NCBI RefSeq assembly: GCF_004798705.1
Contig: NZ_CP039290.1
Location: 2,790,001 to 2,854,000, forward strand
DNA length: 64,000 nt
DNA from: Arthrobacter sp. PAMC25564
Lineage (GTDB): Bacteria; Actinomycetota; Actinomycetes; Actinomycetales; Micrococcaceae
Reading direction: 5' to 3'
The notes under the pieces are model-generated. The model did not search any database. It was not told the origin of the DNA and saw nothing but the letters and a program-made list of their open reading frames with translations. The position numbers and the translations under genes were made by a program. Below, piece by piece: positions 21,702 to 30,553 of this stretch. Numbering within the stretch: position 1 is the first letter of the stretch; each line of letters starts with the position of its first letter.

Positions 21702-23506
21702 GGCGTCTCCTCCAGGACGAGCTGGGAGGCCGCGATCTCCTGGTAGCTCCGCGAGGACTCCATAAGCTGCTGGTGGGTGCCCTGCGCGACCAACCGGCCG
21801 CCTTCGAGCACCAGGATGAGGCCGGCGTCCACGATGGTGGCCACCCGCTCGGCCACGATCAGCACGGTGGCGGAGCGCAGCAGCGGTTCGATGGCCGCAC
21901 GGAGCCTCAAGTCCGTGCCGTAGTCAAGGGCGGAGAAACTGTCGTCGAAGAGGTAGACCGGGGCAGCCCGGAGCAGGGCCCGGGCAATGCACAGCCGCTG
22001 CCGCTGGCCGCCGGAGAAGTTGGTGCCGCCCTCGCTCACGGCGGAGCCAAGCCCGCGGGGCAACCCGCGGACGAAGTTCCCGGCCTGCGCCGTCCCGAGC
22101 ACCTGCCAGAGCTCCTCGTCGCTTGCCTCGGCGGAACCCATGCGCAGGTTGTCCGCGATCGTCCCGGAGAACAGGTAGGACTGCTGCGGGACCATGGAAA
22201 TAAGGCCGCGGAGGGTCCCGAGCGGCAGCCCGCGGATATTGCGGCCGCCGATGCGGATCTCCCCGCCGGTGGCGTCCAGGAAGCGCGGGATCAGGTTAAG
22301 CAGGGTCGTCTTGCCGCTGCCGGTGGCACCGATCACCGCAGTTGTGGTCCCGGGCACCGCCGTGAAGCTGATGCCGTCGAGCACCGGTGCCTCGGCGCCG
22401 GGGTAGGCGAAGGTCACCCCGCGGAACTCGACGCTGATGCCTGTATTCCCGGTGTTGGCTGTGTTGTGGGTGGGCGCGTTGCCTGCAAACGCCGGGCCGC
22501 CTGACGCCCGGGTGCTGCCTGCCGCCGGTGCCGGTGCCGGTGCCGGGTCCGCGATCGCGGGAACGGTGTCCAGCACCGCCTGGATCCGTTCGGCACAGAC
22601 GGCCGCACGAGGGGCAGTCGTGAACACGTACATGGCCATCATGATGGCAATCAGGATCTGCAGGATGTAGGCGATGAAGGCGGTCAGCGCGCCCAGCCGC
22701 ATCTCGCCGGCCTGGATCCGGTGGCCGCCGAACCAGACCACGGCCACGGAGGAGAGGTTGACCACAAGCATGATCATCGGCATCATGCCGGCGACGAGCA
22801 GCGCGGAGTGCAGGTTGTTCCGGGTGAGGTCCTTGTTGGCCCCGTCGAAGCGGCGGATTTCGTGCCCCTGCCGGACGAAACCGCGGATGACGTTGGCGCC
22901 GATGATCTGCTCGCGCAGCACCCGGCTGATCCGGTCGATCAGTTCCTGGCCCTCCCGGTACAGGGGGATCAGCCGGCGCACGATGGCCGCCATGATGAGG
23001 GCAAGCACCGGAATCACCGCCATCACGATGCCGGACAGTGCGACGTCCTGGTGTATCGCCAGGGCGATGCCGCCGAGGAAGATGGCTGGCGCCGCCACCA
23101 GCATGGTGAAGACGAGGACCGCGAGGTTCTGGATCTGGGTGACGTCGTTGGTGGCCCGGGTGACGAGGCTGGGCGCGCCGAACGCCCCGACTTCCTGCGA
23201 GGACATCGACTGCACCTTTGCAAAAAGTTCCTCGCGCAACTGCCGCCCCACGTCCATCGCCACAACCGCGCCGAGGTAGCCCGCGGCGACGGCAGCCACC
23301 ACCTGGACGGCGGCGATTCCAGCCATCCAGGCGCCGAGGCGCGGGATCTCCGGGATGTTGCCCCCGACGATGCCCTCATCGATGACGGCGGCGTTCAGGG
23401 TGGGCAGAAGCAGGTTCGCGGTGGTCTGGACAAGCTGCAGGAGGACGATCGCGAGCACGGTCGCCTTGTGGGCGGATAACAGCCGCCGCATCAGTCCGAT
23501 CAGCAC
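21698..23506 (-). CDS. ABC exporter half-transporter, degenerate catalytic site
   Basis: The 602-residue partner of the next gene: six transmembrane helices, an alanine/proline-rich linker and a nucleotide-binding domain with Walker A GATGSGKTT, canonical signature FSGGQRQ and Walker B YLFDDSFSALD, in which Asp replaces the catalytic Glu. This Asp substitution is the hallmark of the degenerate-site subunit of heterodimeric exporters such as BmrC. The start is GTG 23506 with no convincing ribosome-binding site; ATG 23491 is an alternative. It is the first gene of the ABC-ABC-GntR operon, 41 bp after the methyltransferase on the same strand. Confidence 0.92.
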   Translation of the reverse strand: MLIGLMRRLLSAHKATVLAIVLLQLVQTTANLLLPTLNAAVIDEGIVGGNIPEIPRLGAWMAGIAAVQVVAAVAAGYLGAVVAMDVGRQLREELFAKVQSMSSQEVGAFGAPSLVTRATNDVTQIQNLAVLVFTMLVAAPAIFLGGIALAIHQDVALSGIVMAVIPVLALIMAAIVRRLIPLYREGQELIDRISRVLREQIIGANVIRGFVRQGHEIRRFDGANKDLTRNNLHSALLVAGMMPMIMLVVNLSSVAVVWFGGHRIQAGEMRLGALTAFIAYILQILIAIMMAMYVFTTAPRAAVCAERIQAVLDTVPAIADPAPAPAPAAGSTRASGGPAFAGNAPTHNTANTGNTGISVEFRGVTFAYPGAEAPVLDGISFTAVPGTTTAVIGATGSGKTTLLNLIPRFLDATGGEIRIGGRNIRGLPLGTLRGLISMVPQQSYLFSGTIADNLRMGSAEASDEELWQVLGTAQAGNFVRGLPRGLGSAVSEGGTNFSGGQRQRLCIARALLRAAPVYLFDDSFSALDYGTDLRLRAAIEPLLRSATVLIVAERVATIVDAGLILVLEGGRLVAQGTHQQLMESSRSYQEIAASQLVLEETP

Positions 23507-23547
23507 TGGATTAACACCGAACCTCCATCGCTGGATCCGGGCCCGGA

Positions 23548-24327
23548 TCAGTCCCGCTTGCGGGCCACGGCAAAGGTCCGCCGGAACGGGAAGACCGTTC
23601 CGTGCGGGCCGGCCGGGTAGGCCTCAGCGAGCAGTGCCGAGTACTCGGCCTCGAATTCCCGGGCTTCCTCGGCGGAAAGCGCGGCGAGGACGGGCCGGAG
23701 CCCGGTGCCCCGGACCCACTCCAGCACGGGGTCCGCACCCGGGAGGAGCTGGAAATAGGTGGTCTCCCAGGCATCGGCGTCGCACCCGGCGTCGAGCATG
23801 ATCCCGAGGTATTCGGAACCGTCCCCCACCACGTCGTCGTGGCGCAGGACGCCGGCGAGCCGGCCCGCCCAGGCCTCGGACTCGGCCAGTTGCCGCATCA
23901 GAGTGTGCGAGGGAGACGTGAAGTTGCCCGGTACCTGCAGTGCGAACCACGCCCCGGGCTTAAGCGCGTCAAGCCAGCGCGGCAGCAGTTCACGGTGGCC
24001 GGGGACCCATTGCAGGGCCGCGTTCGTGACCACCACATCGGTCAGCGGTGACGGGCTCCAGCCGGCGATGTCGGCCAGTTGGAAGGAAAGATTGGCGGCC
24101 CTGGCGGCATGGTCCCGGGCCTTGGCGAGCATCTCCGGAGACGAGTCCAGGCCCAGGACTTCCGCCTTGGGCCAGCGCTCGGCGAGGGTTGCCGTCAGGT
24201 TGCCGGGGCCGCAGCCGAGGTCGACGACGTGCTTCGGGGCCTCGGCGTGGACCCGGGCCGTCAGGTCGAAGTAGGGCCTGTCCCGGTAGCCCCCGAACTG
24301 CACGTATTTGGCCGGATCCCATTTCAT
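23548..24327 (-). CDS. tam: Trans-aconitate 2-methyltransferase-like SAM methyltransferase
   Basis: Class I S-adenosylmethionine methyltransferase of 259 residues. Tam enzymes methylate trans-aconitate, a toxic by-product of the citrate cycle. Visible features are the N-terminal WDPAKYVQFGGYRDRPYFDL, motif I VVDLGCGPGNLTATLA and the acidic loop GLDSSPEML, an arrangement typical of Tam. The start at ATG 24327 has GGAGG about 7 nt upstream; a longer frame reaching 24402 lacks support. It precedes the ABC operon on the same strand. The substrate is inferred from family resemblance only. Confidence 0.85.
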   Translation of the reverse strand: MKWDPAKYVQFGGYRDRPYFDLTARVHAEAPKHVVDLGCGPGNLTATLAERWPKAEVLGLDSSPEMLAKARDHAARAANLSFQLADIAGWSPSPLTDVVVTNAALQWVPGHRELLPRWLDALKPGAWFALQVPGNFTSPSHTLMRQLAESEAWAGRLAGVLRHDDVVGDGSEYLGIMLDAGCDADAWETTYFQLLPGADPVLEWVRGTGLRPVLAALSAEEAREFEAEYSALLAEAYPAGPHGTVFPFRRTFAVARKRD

Positions 24328-24460
24328 GTTTTCCTCCAGTCTCCGGCAGCGGCGCCCATCCCGAAGCGTAACCCCGGCCCGGGCCGCGGGCCAAGGAGCC
24401 ACGCAAACAACGGGCGTGCTCCGGGGGTGCAGGCGGACACCCGGCCCGGGCCGCGGGCAC

Positions 24461-24466
24461 TAAGCT
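24461..24466 (+). promoter_or_regulatory. Putative -10 element for the DUF3516 helicase
   Basis: TAAGCT is followed by 8 nt and ATG 24475. A GGAAGG also lies in those 8 nt but too close to work well as a Shine-Dalgarno, so a leaderless or near-leaderless mRNA is plausible. Confidence 0.4.
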
Positions 24467-24474
24467 GGAAGGCA

Positions 24475-27021
24475 ATGAAACTCGTTGATCAGCTCCCCGC
24501 CCCGGCCGCCCGAGTCCCCGGCAGGACGGGCCTTGATCCGGACGAGCTGTACACGCGCTTTGTCGAATGGACCGAAACCCGCGGCCTGGCCCTCTACGCT
24601 GCCCAGGACGAAGCGATCATGGAGCTTGCCTCCGGAGCCAACGTCATCCTGGCGACACCCACCGGGTCCGGCAAATCGCTGGTCGCAATCGGCCTGCACT
24701 TCCAGGCCATGGCCCGCGGGCAGCGCAGCTACTACACCGCGCCGATCAAGGCCCTCGTCTCGGAGAAATTCTTTGCCCTGTGCGAGATCTTCGGAGCCGG
24801 GAACGTCGGCATGATCACGGGCGACTCCGGCGTCAACCAGGACGCGCCGATCATCTGCTGCACCGCCGAAATCCTGGCCAACATCGCCCTGCGCGAGGGG
24901 GCGGCGGCCGGGCTCGGCGCCGTCATCATGGACGAGTTCCACTTCTACTCCGACCCGCAGCGTGGCTGGGCGTGGCAGGTCCCGCTGCTGGAACTCCCGC
25001 AGGCCCAGTTCCTCCTGATGTCCGCCACGCTCGGGGACGTCAGCCGCTTCGAGGCGGGGATCAGCGCGCTGACCGGACGCCCGACGACGACGGTCAGTTC
25101 CGCCGAGCGGCCCATTCCGCTGCATTACTACTACGAGCAGACGCCCGTCCACGAGACCCTGGAGGAGCTGCTCGCCACCAGGCAGGTCCCCGTCTACGTG
25201 GTGCACTTCAGCCAGGCCGAGGCGATTGAACGCGCCCAGAACCTGATGAGCATCAATGTCTGCACCCGCGAGGAAAAGGACAGGATCGGCGAGCTGATCG
25301 CCGGCTTCCGCTTCGCGGCCGGCTTCGGCAAGACCCTCAACCGGCTGGTGCGGCACGGCATCGGTGTGCACCACGCCGGGATGCTGCCGAAATACCGGCG
25401 CCTCGTCGAGCAGCTGGCCCAGGCCGGCCTGCTCAAGGTCATCTGCGGCACCGACACCCTCGGGGTGGGCATCAACGTTCCCATCCGCACGGTGCTGCTC
25501 ACCGCGCTCAGCAAGTACGACGGCGTCCGCACCCGGCTGCTGAACTCCCGCGAGTTCCACCAGATCGCCGGCCGGGCCGGCCGGGCCGGCTATGACACGG
25601 CCGGAACCGTGGTGGTCCAGGCCCCGGAGCACGTCACCGAGAATGTCAAAGCGATGGCCAAGGCCACGGCGAAGTTCGGCGACGACCAGAAAAAGCTGCG
25701 CCAGGTGGTCAGGAAGAAGCCGCCCGAGGGCTTCGTGTCATGGGGCGAGCCGACGTACAAGCGGCTGGTCGAATCCGTCCCGGATCCGCTGACCTCCAGC
25801 TTCACCGTCACCCACGCGATGCTGATGAACCTGATGGAACGCCCCGGCGATCCGTTCAAGGCCACCCGGCGGCTGCTCACCGAAAACCACGAGCCGCGCT
25901 CCTCGCAGCTGCGGCTGATGAAGAAGGCCCTCGGCATCTACCGGGAGCTGCTGGCGGCCGGCGTCGTCGAGCGCATCCCGCTTCAGGAACAGGGCGCGGA
26001 CGGCCGCACCGTCCGGCTCACCGTGCACCTGCAGGCCAACTTCGCCCTGAACCAGCCGCTGTCCCCCTTCGCCCTCGCGGCGCTGGAGCTGCTGGACCCG
26101 GAGTCGCCGTCGTACGCCCTCGACGTCGTGTCCGTGATCGAGTCGACGCTGGAGAAGCCGCGTCAGATCCTCTCCGCGCAGCAGAAGAAGGCCCGCGGCG
26201 AGGCGATCGCCGCGCTGAAGGCCGACGGGATCGACTACGACCAGCGCATGGCCATGCTCGAGGAAGTCAGCTATCCCCAGCCGCTCGCGGAGATCCTCGG
26301 CGAGGCGTTCGACGTCTACCGGCGGGCCGCGCCGTGGATCGGCGACTTCGAACTCGCGCCCAAGTCCATCGTCCGGGACATGTACGAACGCGCCATGAAC
26401 TTCGGCGAGTTTGTCCAGTTCTACGGCCTGGCCCGCTCCGAAGGCATCGTGCTGCGTTACCTCGCGGATGGCTTCAAGGCGCTGCGCCAGACCGTCCCGC
26501 AGGACGCCCTCCGCGAAGACCTCGAAGACCTTATTGCCTGGCTCGGGGAACTCGTCCGCCAGGTCGACTCCAGCCTGCTGGACGAGTGGGAGGAACTCAC
26601 CTCCGGTGCCGCGCCGACGCCGCACGACGCACCCCCTCCCCCGCCGCCGTCGTTGACCTCCAACACCCGGGCCTTCCGGGTGATGGTGCGCAACGAGATG
26701 TTCCGCCGGGTGGAGCTGTTCGCCGAGGAGGCCGCCACGGAGCTCGGCGAGCTCGACGGCGGTGCCGGCTGGGACGCCGAGCGCTGGGAAGACGCGCTGG
26801 ATGACTACTTCGACGAACACCAGGATATCGGCACCGGCCCGGACGCGCGCGGTCCGGGCCTGCTGATCATCACCGAGGAGCCCGGGGCGTGGAAGGTCCG
26901 GCAGATCTTCGATGATCCCGCCGGCAACCACGACTGGGGCATCTCGGCCGAGGTGGACCTGGCAGCCTCCGACGAGACCGGCACCGCCGTCGTCCGGGTG
27001 ACCGACGTTAACCGGCTCTAG
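24475..27021 (+). CDS. DEAD/DEAH-box (Ski2-like) helicase with DUF3516
   Basis: An 848-residue superfamily 2 helicase. Motif I ATPTGSGKS is at residues 60-68, motif II DEFH at 153-156, motif III SAT about 30 residues later, and motif VI QIAGRAGRAGYD near 363. The C-terminal half has the actinobacterial DUF3516 region and a proline-rich spacer (PPPPPP, around residue 720). Ski2-like helicases unwind RNA or DNA; the actinobacterial DUF3516 proteins are uncharacterised. ATG 24475 gives MKLVDQLPAP. The gene is divergent from the methyltransferase and 19 bp upstream of a GNAT gene that has its own promoter-like hexamer. Confidence 0.9.
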   Translation: MKLVDQLPAPAARVPGRTGLDPDELYTRFVEWTETRGLALYAAQDEAIMELASGANVILATPTGSGKSLVAIGLHFQAMARGQRSYYTAPIKALVSEKFFALCEIFGAGNVGMITGDSGVNQDAPIICCTAEILANIALREGAAAGLGAVIMDEFHFYSDPQRGWAWQVPLLELPQAQFLLMSATLGDVSRFEAGISALTGRPTTTVSSAERPIPLHYYYEQTPVHETLEELLATRQVPVYVVHFSQAEAIERAQNLMSINVCTREEKDRIGELIAGFRFAAGFGKTLNRLVRHGIGVHHAGMLPKYRRLVEQLAQAGLLKVICGTDTLGVGINVPIRTVLLTALSKYDGVRTRLLNSREFHQIAGRAGRAGYDTAGTVVVQAPEHVTENVKAMAKATAKFGDDQKKLRQVVRKKPPEGFVSWGEPTYKRLVESVPDPLTSSFTVTHAMLMNLMERPGDPFKATRRLLTENHEPRSSQLRLMKKALGIYRELLAAGVVERIPLQEQGADGRTVRLTVHLQANFALNQPLSPFALAALELLDPESPSYALDVVSVIESTLEKPRQILSAQQKKARGEAIAALKADGIDYDQRMAMLEEVSYPQPLAEILGEAFDVYRRAAPWIGDFELAPKSIVRDMYERAMNFGEFVQFYGLARSEGIVLRYLADGFKALRQTVPQDALREDLEDLIAWLGELVRQVDSSLLDEWEELTSGAAPTPHDAPPPPPPSLTSNTRAFRVMVRNEMFRRVELFAEEAATELGELDGGAGWDAERWEDALDDYFDEHQDIGTGPDARGPGLLIITEEPGAWKVRQIFDDPAGNHDWGISAEVDLAASDETGTAVVRVTDVNRL

Positions 27022-27028
27022 GCGCCAG

Positions 27029-27034
27029 TAAACT
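27029..27034 (+). promoter_or_regulatory. Putative -10 element for leaderless GNAT gene
   Basis: TAAACT is followed by 6 nt and ATG 27041, the same hexamer and spacing as yigZ. No Shine-Dalgarno is present. Confidence 0.55.
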
Positions 27035-27040
27035 CGAACA

Positions 27041-27553
27041 ATGAGTGTAATCCGGCCCGCGACGGCAAAAGATGTCCCCGCCATCCTGCAGATGATCCAT
27101 GACCTGGCCATCTATGAGAAGGAACCCGACGCCGTCCGCAACACCCCGGCAATGCTGGCCGGGGTGTTGTTCGGCGAGAACCCCCGGGTGTTCGCCACGA
27201 TGGCCGAAAACGGCTCCGGCGACGTCGAGGGCTTCGCCCTCTGGTTCCTGAACTACTCCACGTGGGAAGGCGTCCACGGCATCTACCTCGAGGATCTCTA
27301 CGTCCGGCCCGATTGCCGCGGCCAAGGCCACGCCACAGCCCTGCTGCGGTACCTGGCCGCGACCGCCGTCGAACGCGGCTATGCGCGCGTCGAGTGGAGC
27401 GTGCTGGACTGGAACGAGCCCGCCATCAGCTTCTACCGGAATCTCGGCGCGGCCCCGATGCAGGAATGGTCCACCTTCCGGCTCACCGGCGACGCGCTGG
27501 AAGCCTTGGGCAACACCCACGAGAGCACCCACGAGGCCCGGGCCCGTGGCTGA
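27041..27553 (+). CDS. GNAT-family N-acetyltransferase
   Basis: A 170-residue acetyl-CoA-dependent acetyltransferase. The acetyl-CoA-binding motif A appears as YLEDLYVRPDCRGQGHATALL (about residues 85-105), and motif B as NEPAISFYRNLGAAPMQEW near residue 125, characteristic of diamine- and amino-acid-type GNATs of the SSAT-like group. The substrate is not determinable. Its start is preceded by a leaderless-type promoter. The TGA stop overlaps the GTG of the next gene by 8 bp, suggesting coupled translation with the peptidase. Confidence 0.88.
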   Translation: MSVIRPATAKDVPAILQMIHDLAIYEKEPDAVRNTPAMLAGVLFGENPRVFATMAENGSGDVEGFALWFLNYSTWEGVHGIYLEDLYVRPDCRGQGHATALLRYLAATAVERGYARVEWSVLDWNEPAISFYRNLGAAPMQEWSTFRLTGDALEALGNTHESTHEARARG

Positions 27554-28943
27554 GCCGGCGATGGCAGGCCTGGCCGCCGCCGACCGGCGCCAGGCAGCGG
27601 GCACCATTGCCCACACCGTCAGGGCCCGGCACGAATACCGCGGAATGCGCACGGCCGAGCACTACTTCGACGTGCCGCTGGACCACTTCGGCGACGACGG
27701 TGCCGGACCGGGCGGCCGGACCATCACCGTCTTCGCCCGCGAATACGTCTCCACGGACCACAGCGAGGACGACGCGGCTCGGCTTCCCTGGCTGCTGTAC
27801 CTGCAGGGCGGCCCCGGCGGACGGGGCAACAGGTTCCCGACCCTCGGCGGCTGGAGCAAGGCCGCGGCGAAGGACTTCCGGATCCTCATGCTGGACCAGC
27901 GCGGCACCGGCCTGTCCTCCCCGATTGACCGAAAAACGCTGCCCCTGCAAGGGGACGACGCCGCCCAGGCAGACTACCTGTCCCATTTCCGGGCCGACTC
28001 CATCGTTGCCGATGCCGAGGCGATCCGCGCGGCGCTCGGCTCCGGGCCCTGGACCGTCTACGGGCAGAGCTACGGCGGATTCTGCGCGCTCAGCTACCTC
28101 TCCTTCGCGCCCGGGGGGCTGCGCGGGGTGCTGGTCACCGGCGGCCTCGCCCCACTGGCGGGACCGGCGGACCGGGTCTACCGGGCCACCTTCCAGCGCG
28201 TCGCCGCGCGCAACGCCGAGTACTTCGGCTGGTATCCGGAGGACCGCGCCACGGTCACCCGGATCGCGGGGCACCTCCGGGACACCGAGGAGTTCCTGCC
28301 CGACGGCGGCCGCCTCACCGTCGAGCGGTTCCAGATGGTCGGCTCGTTCCTGGGCGGCAACACCCGGGTCGACGGCCTGCACCATCTGCTGGAGGACGCC
28401 TTCGTCAGCACCCCCGACGGCGACCGCCTCTCGGACGCCTTCCTGGAGCAGGTCCGCGGCATCGTGTCCCGCTCCGCCAACCCCCTGTACGCCGTTATGC
28501 ATGAATCCATCTACGGCCAGGGCGACGCCACGGACTGGGCAGCCTGGCGGGTCCTGCAGGAGTTCCCCGAGTTCCGCCCCGACGCCGCCGAGCCGCTGCT
28601 CACCGGCGAGATGGTCTACCCCTGGTATTTCGAGCAGGACGCGGCGCTCCGTCCGCTGCGCAACGTGGCGCGGCTGCTGGCCGCGAAGTGCGACTGGAAG
28701 CCGCTCTACGATCAGGGCAGGCTGGCCCTCAACACCGTACCCGTGGCGGCCGCCGTGTACCGCGATGACATCTATGTGGACCGGGACCTCTCACTGGAAA
28801 CCGCCGCCGCAGTCCGGGGCCTGCAGGTCTGGGAGTCCGCGGACTTCCACCATGACGGCATCGCGGACGACGGCGAAGCGATCTTCGGCCGGCTGCTGCG
28901 GATGGCCCGTTCGGCCCGGGACGCAGGGCTGTTCACACCCTAG
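27546..28943 (+). CDS. Alpha/beta-hydrolase, proline iminopeptidase-like
   Basis: A 465-residue serine hydrolase of peptidase family S33 that would release N-terminal proline or other residues from peptides. The oxyanion-hole motif [13 protein letters not shown] is near residues 90-100, followed by [11 protein letters not shown]. The nucleophile elbow is [14 protein letters not shown] (Ser of GxSxGG), and a late ADFHHDG could hold the catalytic His. I choose GTG 27546 because GAGG lies 8 nt upstream; ATG 27561 would shorten it by 5 residues. It overlaps the GNAT gene by 8 bp and ends convergently, overlapping the USP gene by 4 bp. Confidence 0.88.
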   Translation: MAEPAMAGLAAADRRQAAGTIAHTVRARHEYRGMRTAEHYFDVPLDHFGDDGAGPGGRTITVFAREYVSTDHSEDDAARLPWLLYLQGGPGGRGNRFPTLGGWSKAAAKDFRILMLDQRGTGLSSPIDRKTLPLQGDDAAQADYLSHFRADSIVADAEAIRAALGSGPWTVYGQSYGGFCALSYLSFAPGGLRGVLVTGGLAPLAGPADRVYRATFQRVAARNAEYFGWYPEDRATVTRIAGHLRDTEEFLPDGGRLTVERFQMVGSFLGGNTRVDGLHHLLEDAFVSTPDGDRLSDAFLEQVRGIVSRSANPLYAVMHESIYGQGDATDWAAWRVLQEFPEFRPDAAEPLLTGEMVYPWYFEQDAALRPLRNVARLLAAKCDWKPLYDQGRLALNTVPVAAAVYRDDIYVDRDLSLETAAAVRGLQVWESADFHHDGIADDGEAIFGRLLRMARSARDAGLFTP

Positions 28944-29398
28944 GAGTCCTTGGACCGGACGACGAGGACAGGGCAGGGTGCGTGGCTGATCACCTGGCTG
29001 GAGACGGAGCCCAGGTGCAGGCCGGGGAATCCGCCGTGGCCGCGGGAGCCGACGACGACGAGGTCCGCGCCCTGGGCTGCGTCCAGGATGGCTGATGCCG
29101 GTGAATCGCTGTGCACGACCTGCCCGGTGGCCGCCACGCCCTCGGCTGCAGCGGTCTTCAGGGCGTCAGCCTGCAGGGTCTCCGCGATGCGTTGCGGGGA
29201 ATCCTCTGCCGCGATTTCGCCGGCGGCCGTTTCCAGCACGGCCGGATACCAGGCCAGCGGCGGTTTGCTCCATGCCGTGACCAGGAGAATCCGGCCGTTG
29301 CGCTGCCGGGCCTCGTCCACGGCCCAGCCGAGTGCATTTTGGGAATTCCCGGAACCGTCAAAACCAACCACAATCATGAATGGGCTGTTACTGGTCAT
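28940..29398 (-). CDS. Universal stress protein (UspA family), ATP-binding type
   Basis: A 152-residue single-domain USP. The nucleotide-binding signature [15 protein letters not shown] (G2xG9xG[S/T]) is intact near the C-terminus, so it probably binds ATP. It begins with [21 protein letters not shown] 29398 has AAGGAAAG about 6 nt upstream. It lies 79 bp after another USP gene that ends the V/A-ATPase operon, on the same strand, so it may be read through from that operon. Biochemical activity of such proteins is generally unknown; they accumulate under starvation or hypoxia. Confidence 0.9.
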   Translation of the reverse strand: MTSNSPFMIVVGFDGSGNSQNALGWAVDEARQRNGRILLVTAWSKPPLAWYPAVLETAAGEIAAEDSPQRIAETLQADALKTAAAEGVAATGQVVHSDSPASAILDAAQGADLVVVGSRGHGGFPGLHLGSVSSQVISHAPCPVLVVRSKDS

Positions 29399-29477
29399 TT
29401 GTCTTTCCTTTCACTGGCCTCAATGTGCATCCTAGTCCGCACGACCTGAACATCGGACCGGAGGCGGCATTCCGGCC

Positions 29478-29918
29478 TCAGGATGCCCCGCGCAGCGGTA
29501 CCACCATCACGGGGACGCCGGAGAACTCCAGAACCCGCAGCGTGTGGCTTCCGATATAGGGCGTCGCGTTGCCGGGGCGGTCCACCAGGGCGACGACGAT
29601 CAGGGTCGCCTTGATCTCACGGGCCTCTGCCAGGATTTCGGCTGCCACCCGGCCGGAGCGCCGGCTGAACGAGACCTCCACCCCGGCCGCCGTTCCCAGC
29701 GCGGCCACATGGCTGAGCGCCGCTTCGGCAGCCAGCTCGGCATGTCTCGCCAACACGGCCGGCTCTATGCTGTCGGGATGCCGGTCAAGCGCCCCGGGCT
29801 CCCGGACCGTCACGACCCGCAGGCTGGCGCCGAGCCGGCGCGCATAGTCGACCGCCACTTCGGCTGCCCTGAACGCGGCCCGGGAGTCGTTCACCGCCAC
29901 CAGGACCACGTCGCTCAT
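29478..29918 (-). CDS. Universal stress protein-like, coupled to the V/A-ATPase operon
   Basis: A 146-residue USP-fold protein (VVLVAVNDSRAAFRAAEVAVDYARRLGASLRVV at the start). The G2xG9xG[S/T] ATP-binding motif is not present at its expected place: the region reads VVALVDRPGNATPYIGSHTL, so it resembles non-ATP-binding USPs. ATG 29918 overlaps the stop of V/A-ATPase subunit D by 4 bp (ATGA), which makes it a translationally coupled tenth gene of that operon. A role in stress control of the ATPase is a guess from position only. Confidence 0.85.
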   Translation of the reverse strand: MSDVVLVAVNDSRAAFRAAEVAVDYARRLGASLRVVTVREPGALDRHPDSIEPAVLARHAELAAEAALSHVAALGTAAGVEVSFSRRSGRVAAEILAEAREIKATLIVVALVDRPGNATPYIGSHTLRVLEFSGVPVMVVPLRGAS

Positions 29919-30553
29919 GAGCCCCCCTTCCTATTAGGATCCTGCGCCGGTCTCTCCGTCTTTCCCAGGTTCCGGTCAGCGGCCCAGCGCAGACGCAGGC
30001 TTTCTTCAAGTTCCTGCGCGTCAAGCTGCCGCCGGATAGCCAGCAGTTCATTTTCCAGCCTGGGAATCCAGCGGTTTTCAACCGCCCGCTGCCGGGTCCG
30101 GGTCGCAGCAAGTTCGGCAACCAGCAGCAGTTCCGCCCGCTGGACGGCGGCATACCGTACTCCGGCTTCGAGGGCGCTGCGATGAACGGCAGCCGTGAAG
30201 GACAGGGCCGAGCTTCCGCCTGTCCGGGGTGCCGCCGGGAGGCTGCAGCGGGGATCCTCCGGATACAGCACACCCATCGCGCTGCCCCAGCGCAGCTGGA
30301 CCCCGGCGGGCTCCGACGGGACAGCTGCCTCTAGGTGACCGCTGCCATCCAGCGCGGCAGAGCGGCGCAGCCAGAGCGCAGCTTCCCGGGCTGCGTCTTC
30401 CCACTCGGCCCGGCTCAGTTCCGCGCGAAGCTGAAGCCGTTCCAGCTCGTCCGCCAGGATGTGCTGCTTGCGGTCCAGCAGGCGGGCGCCGTGCCGGGCT
30501 GTCGTCAGCCGACGCTCGACCCGGACCTTGCCTGCCCGCCCCAGGCTGCTCAT
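29915..30553 (-). CDS. ntpD: V/A-type ATPase subunit D (central rotor stalk)
   Basis: Subunit D forms the coiled-coil central axle inside the A3B3 head. The 212-residue product starts with GRAGKVRVERRLTTARHGARLLDRK, a form of the D-family N-terminal helix that threads the head, and has a second long helix near the C-terminus (AELAATRTRQRAVENRWIPRLENELLAIRRQLD). ATG 30553 overlaps the B stop by 4 bp and its stop overlaps the USP start. Its position directly after A and B is the universal A-B-D order. Confidence 0.9.
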   Translation of the reverse strand: MSSLGRAGKVRVERRLTTARHGARLLDRKQHILADELERLQLRAELSRAEWEDAAREAALWLRRSAALDGSGHLEAAVPSEPAGVQLRWGSAMGVLYPEDPRCSLPAAPRTGGSSALSFTAAVHRSALEAGVRYAAVQRAELLLVAELAATRTRQRAVENRWIPRLENELLAIRRQLDAQELEESLRLRWAADRNLGKTERPAQDPNRKGGS

